Shown one piece after another: positions 42,281-48,581 of a stretch of DNA of 48,581 nt. Within the stretch, counting starts at the first letter, position 1. Each line of letters opens with the position of its first letter. Position numbers and translations under genes: made by a program. The DNA is from Candidatus Nitrosopelagicus sp. GTDB lineage: Archaea > Thermoproteota > Nitrososphaeria > Nitrososphaerales > Nitrosopumilaceae. The stretch is taken from NCBI GenBank assembly GCA_028345575.1, contig JAOMDR010000009.1, forward strand, positions 1-48,581, in the 5' to 3' direction. The notes under the pieces are model-generated. The model did not search any database and was not told the origin of the DNA. It saw only the letters and a program-made list of their open reading frames with translations.

Positions 42281-43737
42281 ATTTTTGTGTAAAACAAATT
42301 ACTAAATGAGTTTGTCTTTCTTGAAATAATCATAATTCCAATAATTGTCACTGCCAAGACTATCATCACCATTTGGCCGAATTCTGGGACAACATAACTA
42401 CCAAAAATCTCTATTTTTTCAGTACCTTTCTTGAATGGAATAGTAATTGTTAATCCCTTCTCAAATCCAAATTCATCTGTTATGTACAATGTCTCTGCTT
42501 CATCATTAAACAAACCTGGCTCAGAATGAATTTGTGCTATAAACTCACCATTGTCAAATGGTCTTACAAGAAAATCATTAATTTTCAATGATAATTCGCC
42601 ATCTTCAGTTGTATCCATGTTGATAACTAATGATGCTTTTTTTGGTTTTGCTGTAATGTCTAAAACCTCGCCTCCTTTAATTTCATAATAAATTAGAGTT
42701 GTTAAATCAATTTCATCAGGTACCACTGCAGTTCCATCATTCTCCATGAAACCTGAAATTTTTACATTTCCTTGAAATGCTTCTGGTACTTCAAAGTAGA
42801 GATGCCAATTTCCCATTTCATCTATACTCTGTAATGTTTCCGCTGTTTCTGTAAATTTAATTTTAGGATCTTTTGCACTTGCACCTTTGACCATTTTTTC
42901 TCCATCCAAAACTACTTCATATTTTTCATTAAGGGAATTTGTAGGAAATTCAAAACTTCCTATAACTGGAAGCTGGAATCCATTTGTTGAATACATGTTT
43001 AATTCAGTTCCATCATCTGTAAATTTTGCATCTTTGAACCATGCATTTGCAGTATATCTGAAAGTGAATGTTTCATCATTTTGTTTTACTGTCAAAGGCA
43101 TTATTGCATCATCTCCAAATGCAAAACAACTGTAGTAATCAACATCTTGTGAAATATGTGGTGATGCAAGCATTTTGAAATCTAAAACCTCGCCAGGTTT
43201 CATTATATGAAATATTTCTGATGATGAAACATCCAATATGTTGTCATCTTCATCTTTTATCAAAGCATAAATTCGAAATTTTTCAAATGTTGTCTCTCCT
43301 CCATTTCTAATCTTTCCAACAATACTGCCATCTTCTTGTATGTCTAAAGAATCGTAAAGCACGTACCCTCCAACATATTGATTTATTGTTTCTTCATATG
43401 TTATCAACGGTTCTTCTAAAACTGGTGATGGACCTGTAACTTCAGTAAATTGTAATTTCAATGGAAGCATTTTGTCAGGTTCGATTGCAGCTAACTTGTG
43501 AGTTTGTTCAAATCTTTGGTTACCATCCGTGACAGAAAGTGTGATGGTTGGTTGTATTGTGAAATATTCTTTATTTTTTACACCCGCAAATACTGTGTAA
43601 ACGCCGTCTTCATCATAAAATCCTACAAACTCATGTTCTGGAATGTATACCTCTCCGTACATCCCTGCATCTGCTAATCCGGGATAAAATACTGAAAACA
43701 GTGCCAATGATACTATCACAAAAGCGAATTTTCTCAT
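42277..43737 (-). CDS. secreted PEFG-CTERM surface protein
   Basis: Exported protein of 486 residues. It has an N-terminal signal peptide (FAFVIVSLALFSVFYPGLADA), a long beta-rich extracellular part with repeated immunoglobulin-like strands, and a C-terminal sorting signal: VPEFG at 450-454, a hydrophobic helix MVMIVLAVTIIGIMII, then basic SRK. PEFG-CTERM is the thaumarchaeal motif processed by an archaeosortase. The helix is followed by an extra 12-residue tail, longer than the usual few basic residues. No enzyme domain is recognised; probably cell-surface or adhesive. Divergent from the methylenetetrahydrofolate reductase gene. Confidence 0.88.
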   Translation of the reverse strand: MRKFAFVIVSLALFSVFYPGLADAGMYGEVYIPEHEFVGFYDEDGVYTVFAGVKNKEYFTIQPTITLSVTDGNQRFEQTHKLAAIEPDKMLPLKLQFTEVTGPSPVLEEPLITYEETINQYVGGYVLYDSLDIQEDGSIVGKIRNGGETTFEKFRIYALIKDEDDNILDVSSSEIFHIMKPGEVLDFKMLASPHISQDVDYYSCFAFGDDAIMPLTVKQNDETFTFRYTANAWFKDAKFTDDGTELNMYSTNGFQLPVIGSFEFPTNSLNEKYEVVLDGEKMVKGASAKDPKIKFTETAETLQSIDEMGNWHLYFEVPEAFQGNVKISGFMENDGTAVVPDEIDLTTLIYYEIKGGEVLDITAKPKKASLVINMDTTEDGELSLKINDFLVRPFDNGEFIAQIHSEPGLFNDEAETLYITDEFGFEKGLTITIPFKKGTEKIEIFGSYVVPEFGQMVMIVLAVTIIGIMIISRKTNSFSNLFYTKM

Positions 43738-43826
43738 ATACCCAATCTGTAAAAATTAGATAAAAACCTAATCAGTAAATCATTAAACATAGAGAAGTTT
43801 TAATCAAGTGTTTCATCATTTCCCAT

Positions 43827-44561
43827 ATGACAATAAGATATGAGATTAACCCTCCAAAGGTGTCTGATCCTTCCTCAAGAATTGAGTTGTTAGATGAAAG
43901 AATCGAACAGATTAGTAAATTTTGTGATGGAATTCATGTAACTGATTCTGTTTTGGGAATTGAGAGAATATCTCCATTAATTATTGGTGCAGAAATTAAA
44001 CAAAAATACCCAAAACTTAACGTCACTATCAGTTTACGAGTAATTGATAAAAAAATTCCTCAGATTATTGATTTTGTTGATTCTGCAATACATGCCAATC
44101 TTGATGGAATTTTAATTTTGATGGGTGATCCTTCTCCTGAAAATAATTACAAATCTGGAGTTATCCCAAGCTTTGTTGTTAATCATTTAATTCAAAATGG
44201 TTTTGGAGAAAAAATCAATTTCTATTTATCATTGCCAAGTAAACCGAATTTTGATAAAATTTCTAAGAAGGTGACATCTAAACCAAATGGCTTTGTGACA
44301 CAAGTAGTCCATGATGCCTCTCAGGTCAAAAGAATCAATGATTATTTGAATCCAAAAGGATTTTCTATAATTCCCTGTTTGTTATTTCCTTCATCTAAAA
44401 ACTCACGTTCTGCACAATTTCTTAATCTTGATTGGTCTAATTATGAGAATAACTTCTCATCTTTTGTTCTCGAAATTGAGAGTATTACTGGAGACGTTTT
44501 ACTCACATCTCCAAATGATTTTAAAGGAGCTTTAGATTTCTTAACACGATTACAAAATTGA
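43827..44561 (+). CDS. methylenetetrahydrofolate reductase-like protein
   Basis: A 244-residue TIM-barrel protein resembling MetF, which makes the methyl donor for methionine synthase. It begins with RYEINPPKVSD, as MTHFRs begin with the active-site Glu strand (FEfxPPk). ILILMGDPSP corresponds to the family LrGDpp segment. It is shorter than bacterial MetF (about 290). It overlaps the homocysteine methyltransferase gene by four bases (TTGA), which strongly supports a methionine-cycle role. The folate or folate analogue used is not known from sequence. Confidence 0.82.
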   Translation: MTIRYEINPPKVSDPSSRIELLDERIEQISKFCDGIHVTDSVLGIERISPLIIGAEIKQKYPKLNVTISLRVIDKKIPQIIDFVDSAIHANLDGILILMGDPSPENNYKSGVIPSFVVNHLIQNGFGEKINFYLSLPSKPNFDKISKKVTSKPNGFVTQVVHDASQVKRINDYLNPKGFSIIPCLLFPSSKNSRSAQFLNLDWSNYENNFSSFVLEIESITGDVLLTSPNDFKGALDFLTRLQN

Positions 44562-45508
44562 ATAAAGAAACATTTGCCGATGCATTAGAAAATAGAATTC
44601 TTCTTTTTGATGGTGCAATGGGAACCGAAATTCAAAGATATGATCCTAAATCTGAAGATTTTCCAGATGGAAAAGATGGATTCAATGATGGATTATCTAC
44701 AACAAAACCTGATTGGATAAAAGAAATTCATAGAAAATATCTTACTGCAGGTGCAGATTGTATTGAAACTAACACATTTGGTTCAAACAAAATTAAACTT
44801 GATGAATATGGTTTTGGTGCACAAACCGTTGAGTTAAATCAAAAAAATGCCGAACTAGCAAGAAGTGTTTGTGATGAGTTTACTGATAGACAAAGATTCG
44901 TTGTTGGTTCTATGGGACCTACTGGCTATCTTCCTAGTTCTAATGATGCTGATCTTGGTCAGATGCCTTTATCTCAAATAAGAGAAGCTTTTGAATTACA
45001 AGCTGAGGGATTAATCAAAGGAACCGTAGATGCATTATTGATTGAAACTAGTCAAGATATTCTTGAAGTGAAATTGGCAGTTGAAGCATCTCATTCAACA
45101 ATGGAAAAACTTGGAAAGAAGGTGACATTAATTTCAAATGTAACTTTGGATCAATATGGAAAAATGCTGTTAGGAACAAATGTCCAATCTGCATATACTA
45201 CTGTCTCTGATATGGGGATTGATATTTTTGGTCTAAATTGTTCTACTGGTCCAATTGAGATGGAACCAAGTATACAGTGGCTCAATGATCAAAAACATAA
45301 ACCATTACTGGTAATTCCAAATGCAGGTATGCCCGAAAATGTCGGTGGTCAGGCGGTATACAAAATGACACCTGAAAAAATGGCATCCGCACTTAATTCA
45401 TTCATTGAAGAATATCCACAAATTAACATAATTGGTGGCTGTTGTGGAACAAATCCTGAGCATATTGCACAATTAAGAAAAATTATTGACCAGCAAAAGA
45501 AAGATTGA
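44558..45508 (+). CDS. homocysteine S-methyltransferase domain protein (MetH N-terminal module)
   Basis: A 316-residue homocysteine-binding domain, equal to the first module of MetH. It has LLFDGAMGTEIQ at the N-terminus and the three zinc-binding cysteines in LNCSTGP and GGCCGTNPEHI. Start is TTG 44558, coupled to the upstream stop. It is encoded separately from the remaining MetH modules, 38 bases upstream of them. It could also use another methyl donor alone, but the gene order argues for a split methionine synthase. Confidence 0.9.
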   Translation: MNKETFADALENRILLFDGAMGTEIQRYDPKSEDFPDGKDGFNDGLSTTKPDWIKEIHRKYLTAGADCIETNTFGSNKIKLDEYGFGAQTVELNQKNAELARSVCDEFTDRQRFVVGSMGPTGYLPSSNDADLGQMPLSQIREAFELQAEGLIKGTVDALLIETSQDILEVKLAVEASHSTMEKLGKKVTLISNVTLDQYGKMLLGTNVQSAYTTVSDMGIDIFGLNCSTGPIEMEPSIQWLNDQKHKPLLVIPNAGMPENVGGQAVYKMTPEKMASALNSFIEEYPQINIIGGCCGTNPEHIAQLRKIIDQQKKD

Positions 45509-45546
45509 TGAGATAAGTATTTACAAAATTTATTTTAAAAATAAAC

Positions 45547-48048
45547 ATGTTAAAGCCTAGAGTAAGCTCATCAATAAAATCGGTTGATTTGAAACAGGAG
45601 GTAGGACCTCTTATCATTGGGGAGCGATTGAACACACAGGGTTCAAAAAAAGCAAAACAGCTTGTTCTAAATGATGATTTTGATGGTTTAGTTGATCTTG
45701 CAAGAAATCAAGTTGAAGATGGTGCTCATTGTATTGATGTATGTGTAGCAACAACTGAACGTTCGGATGAAAAAGCATTCATTCTGAAACTAGTAAAAAG
45801 TTTGAGTTTAGAAATAGATGCACCTCTTGTAATTGATTCAACAGATCCTGAAGTAATTGAATCTGCTATTGAACAAATTCCAGGTAAACCGATCATCAAT
45901 TCAATTAATTTGGAAGGTGATGGGAGTCGATTCAAAGCATTAGCACCGTTGATGGCAAAATATGGAATTCCTGCAATTGCATTATGTATTGGACCTGAAG
46001 GAATGGCAAAAACACCATCTCAAAAGGTTGAAACTGCAGAACTATTATACAAATCTGGAAAAAAATATGGTCTACGTCCAGACCAATTCATCTTTGATGT
46101 TCTAACCTTCACACTTGCAACTGGTGAAGATGAATTTCTTGATGCTGGAAAAAATACTCTGGAAGGAATTAAACTTGTTAAAGAAAGATTTCCAAACTCA
46201 TTCACAACTCTTGGTTTGAGTAACATTAGTTTTGGTTTAGCTCCACAAACACGACGTGTTTTAAACTCTGTATTTCTATATCATGCAGTTCAAGCAGGTC
46301 TAGATAGTGCAATTGTTAATGCACGAGAAATAACACCCTATACTGAAATTGATGAAAAAGAAAGAAAACTTGTAGAGGATTTAATTTTTAATACACATTC
46401 AAATGCATTATCTGATTTAATATCTCATTTTGAAAATATCAGTCAAGATTCTACTACACAAAAGAAGAAAGTTGATGTTGATCCGTCATGGCCTGCTGGT
46501 AAACGTTCAAACTTTAGAATAATTAATCGTCTTAAAGATGGAATTCAAAATGATGTGGTTTCAGCGATAGCGGAAAAATTATCTGATAAAGATCTACTAG
46601 TTGATAATGATGGAATTTTATCAATTAATGCTAGTAAAGAAATCACTCATCAAGGTGCTATTGAAACATTAAATGATGATCTTTTACCTGCAATGAAAAT
46701 TGTCGGTGACAAATTTGGTGCTGGTGAATTAATTCTTCCATTTGTACTAAAATCTGCAGAATGTATGAAGGCAGCAGTTAAGGAATTAGAAAAATACTTG
46801 CTAAAAGAAGAGGGAACCAGCAAAGGTATTCTAGTTTTAGGAACTGTCTATGGTGACGTTCACGATATTGGAAAAAATTTAGTAAAAACCATCTTTGAAA
46901 ATAATGGCTACACTGTACATGATTTAGGAAAACAAGTCCCTTTGCAAAAATTTGTAGAAAAAATTAATGAAGTAAAACCTGATGCTGTAGGCCTTTCAGC
47001 ATTATTGGTATCCACATCAAAACAAATGCAATTTTTTGTTGAACATGCAAGAAAAACTGATGTTAATATTCCAATATTATGTGGCGGCGCTGCAATAAAC
47101 AGCAATTACATTAATCGGATTGCAAAACAAGATGGACTTTATGAGCCTGGAATATTTTATTGTGGGACCATGTTTGATGGACTCAAAACAATGGACAAGC
47201 TAGTCTCTGAAGAAAAGGATTCATTTGTTGATAATTGGAAAGAAAAAATATCAAACTGGGAAGAAAGTAAAGTAAAACAAGTTGATTCTAAAGATCTTCC
47301 TCATAGTGGCATCAAACCTGTATCTCCACCAACTCCTCCAAAAATCAATGATGTCATTAGACTGAAATCTGAAGATTTTGATCTAAATGAAATCTGGAAT
47401 CATTTAAACAAAAATTCACTGTTCAAACTTTCTTGGGGTATTAGAGGAAATTCAAAAACTGATACAATTGATGATCCTGAAAAACTTCTTGAAGAATGGA
47501 AAAAACGCGTGGTAGATAATAACCTCTTTGAACCACAAGCTGTTTACGGATATTTTTCATGTCATAATCGTGATGATAAATTAGTTGTAGATGGTCCTGA
47601 GGGTCAAGATGTAATTTTTGATTTTCCTCGTTCATCAAAAACAAAACATTTGTGTTTGACAGACTATTTTGGTGAAAATGATATTGTTGCATTCCAGTCT
47701 GTAACTGTTGGTACAAAAGCTGCTGAATTAATTGAAAAATGGGATAAGGAAGACAAGTACACAGATGCATATTATCTACATGGTCTTGCCGTTGAAACAG
47801 CAGAAGCAATGGCAGAATGGATTAATCATAAAATTAGAATTGAACTTGGATTGTCTGAAAAAGGTGGTTTAAGATATAGTTGGGGATACCCTAGCTGTCC
47901 TGATACGACTCAACAGCATCTTGTATGGAAATTAATTCATGGCGAAAAATCTGGTATGGAGTTAACAGAATCTGGACAGATTATTCCTGAACAATCAACT
48001 GCTGCAATAGTTGTCCATCATCCTGAAGCAGAATACTTTGTTTTATAG
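45547..48048 (+). CDS. metH: cobalamin-dependent methionine synthase, folate/B12/activation modules
   Basis: An 833-residue protein containing three of the four MetH modules. First is a pterin-binding barrel (GERLNTQGSKKAKQ, about 25-300). Next is a B12 cap and Rossmann domain with GDVHDIGKN, His439 being the cobalt ligand. Last is the AdoMet reactivation domain (about 600-833), including RYSWGYPSCPDTTQQ and the C-terminal AAIVVHHPEAEYFVL. The homocysteine module is the separate upstream gene. Presence of the reactivation domain implies true cobalamin-cycling methionine synthase and hence B12 use. Needs a flavodoxin- or ferredoxin-like reductant, not seen here. Confidence 0.95.
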   Translation: MLKPRVSSSIKSVDLKQEVGPLIIGERLNTQGSKKAKQLVLNDDFDGLVDLARNQVEDGAHCIDVCVATTERSDEKAFILKLVKSLSLEIDAPLVIDSTDPEVIESAIEQIPGKPIINSINLEGDGSRFKALAPLMAKYGIPAIALCIGPEGMAKTPSQKVETAELLYKSGKKYGLRPDQFIFDVLTFTLATGEDEFLDAGKNTLEGIKLVKERFPNSFTTLGLSNISFGLAPQTRRVLNSVFLYHAVQAGLDSAIVNAREITPYTEIDEKERKLVEDLIFNTHSNALSDLISHFENISQDSTTQKKKVDVDPSWPAGKRSNFRIINRLKDGIQNDVVSAIAEKLSDKDLLVDNDGILSINASKEITHQGAIETLNDDLLPAMKIVGDKFGAGELILPFVLKSAECMKAAVKELEKYLLKEEGTSKGILVLGTVYGDVHDIGKNLVKTIFENNGYTVHDLGKQVPLQKFVEKINEVKPDAVGLSALLVSTSKQMQFFVEHARKTDVNIPILCGGAAINSNYINRIAKQDGLYEPGIFYCGTMFDGLKTMDKLVSEEKDSFVDNWKEKISNWEESKVKQVDSKDLPHSGIKPVSPPTPPKINDVIRLKSEDFDLNEIWNHLNKNSLFKLSWGIRGNSKTDTIDDPEKLLEEWKKRVVDNNLFEPQAVYGYFSCHNRDDKLVVDGPEGQDVIFDFPRSSKTKHLCLTDYFGENDIVAFQSVTVGTKAAELIEKWDKEDKYTDAYYLHGLAVETAEAMAEWINHKIRIELGLSEKGGLRYSWGYPSCPDTTQQHLVWKLIHGEKSGMELTESGQIIPEQSTAAIVVHHPEAEYFVL

Positions 48049-48096
48049 AGTAAAATCACGCTTGATTTAATAACTGGAAAATCTGTTTGAAACTTC

Positions 48097-48255
48097 ATGG
48101 GAGCTAGAAAGACATCTGCAAGAAAAATCAGATTAATCAAGAAAACAAAACAAGCATCCGCTGTTCCAGCATGGGTTATTCTAAAGACTAAACGTTCTGT
48201 TAGAACAAATCCAAAGGCTAGACAATGGCGTAGCACTGATGTGGAGGTTGGATAG
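48097..48255 (+). CDS. rpl39e: 50S ribosomal protein L39e
   Basis: A 52-residue basic ribosomal protein lining the exit tunnel, found only in archaea and eukaryotes. It reads MGARKTSARKIRLIKKTKQA, then VPAWVILKT and NPKARQWRSTDV, all typical of L39e. Too short for routine ORF lists. Its stop is directly followed by the start of rpl31e. Confidence 0.96.
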   Translation: MGARKTSARKIRLIKKTKQASAVPAWVILKTKRSVRTNPKARQWRSTDVEVG

Positions 48256-48581
48256 TTGTCTCAAGAACTTGAACGTGTATACACAATTCCATTAGGTAAA
48301 GTACTCCTTTCTCAAAGTCAACATCGTGCAGTTAGAGCAATTAACATGATCCGTGAGTTTGGTCGTAAGCACATGAAAACTCAAGAAATTAAGATTGATG
48401 AAGAACTCGCTCACTTGATTTGGTCTAGAGGTGTTAGAAGTCCTCCACGTAAAATACGTGTTAAAATGACAAAAACAGATGATGGTTACATTTTAGTTAC
48501 TAATTATGAAGAAGGCTCCGAATCGGATGAAACAGATTCAAAGAAATCTCCTGAGATTAAACAAAAAGTTGAACCTCAAAT
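48256..48581 (+). CDS. rpl31e: 50S ribosomal protein L31e, 3' end cut by window
   Basis: Archaeal/eukaryotic large-subunit protein. From TTG 48256 it reads MSQELERVYTIPLGKVLL, then RAVRAINMIREFGRKHM, WSRGVRSPPRKIRVKM. The core ends near residue 85 (ILVTNYEE), after which an acidic and Lys-rich extension (SESDETDSKKSPEI) continues past the window edge, longer than a minimal L31e. The TTG directly abuts the rpl39e stop, giving the conserved L39e-L31e operon. Confidence 0.95.
   Translation, partial: MSQELERVYTIPLGKVLLSQSQHRAVRAINMIREFGRKHMKTQEIKIDEELAHLIWSRGVRSPPRKIRVKMTKTDDGYILVTNYEEGSESDETDSKKSPEIKQKVEPQ

Overview
This window is a gene-dense, AT-rich piece of an archaeal chromosome. Gene content points to an ammonia-oxidizing thaumarchaeote of the Nitrosopumilus type. 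It carries a eukaryote-like topoisomerase IB, archaeal/eukaryotic ribosomal proteins (S30e, L21e, L39e, L31e), an Rpb4-like polymerase subunit, Nop5, RadA, archaeal DnaG, a proteasome alpha subunit, a PEFG-CTERM surface protein, a secreted multi-cupredoxin protein, and the acyl-CoA synthetase plus hydratase pair of the thaumarchaeal 3-hydroxypropionate/4-hydroxybutyrate CO2-fixation cycle. Both ends cut genes (nop5 on the left, rpl31e on the right). No stretch longer than about 300 bases lacks a gene or RNA; most gaps are 30-130 bases and hold promoters.

Layout. 1-9.8 kb holds information processing and pyrimidine synthesis: nop5 (-), pyrD-pyrK, a radical SAM protein, rps30e, radA, then the run rpl21e-rpoF-DUF655-ksgA-prmC-like, facing an isocitrate dehydrogenase family gene. 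9.8-16.5 kb is the least conserved part: a helical protein with an overlapping methyltransferase-like gene, a double-cupredoxin protein whose start is disrupted, an intron-containing tRNA-Met, topoisomerase IB, an SDR, a small basic protein and a lone DNA methyltransferase. 16.5-20.4 kb (-): tatA, MFS, UbiE-like methyltransferase, psmA and an atypical epimerase. 20.5-27.2 kb (+): gdhA, the two CO2-fixation genes, an IscA-type protein, dnaG and an HTH-riboflavin kinase that meets ribL head-on.

27.2-37.9 kb (-) is a long run for carrier-protein-mediated lysine and arginine synthesis: argG, lysW2, argX-like ligase, lysY, lysZ, lysJ, Lrp regulator, homocitrate synthase, lysW1, lysX-like ligase, lysK, followed by diphthine synthase and FAD synthetase. 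There are two LysW/ligase pairs but one copy each of the kinase, reductase, aminotransferase and hydrolase, so both pathways probably share those enzymes. LysW1 ends in Gln where the carrier glutamate is expected, the most provocative observation here. 38.0-43.7 kb: an NMT1/SsuA-like ABC importer, an MFS protein, a CoA-pyrophosphatase-like Nudix protein and the PEFG-CTERM protein. 43.8-48.1 kb: a methionine/one-carbon operon (methylenetetrahydrofolate reductase, free homocysteine methyltransferase domain, remaining MetH). rpl39e-rpl31e closes the window.

Promoters look archaeal: several TATA-like elements sit about 26-30 bases before start codons, suggesting leaderless mRNAs. dnaG and the ABC ATPase instead have clear Shine-Dalgarno sequences. 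TTG and GTG starts are frequent. Adjacent genes often overlap, including four convergent pairs that overlap at their 3' ends. I saw no CRISPR array, insertion sequence, rRNA or replication origin.
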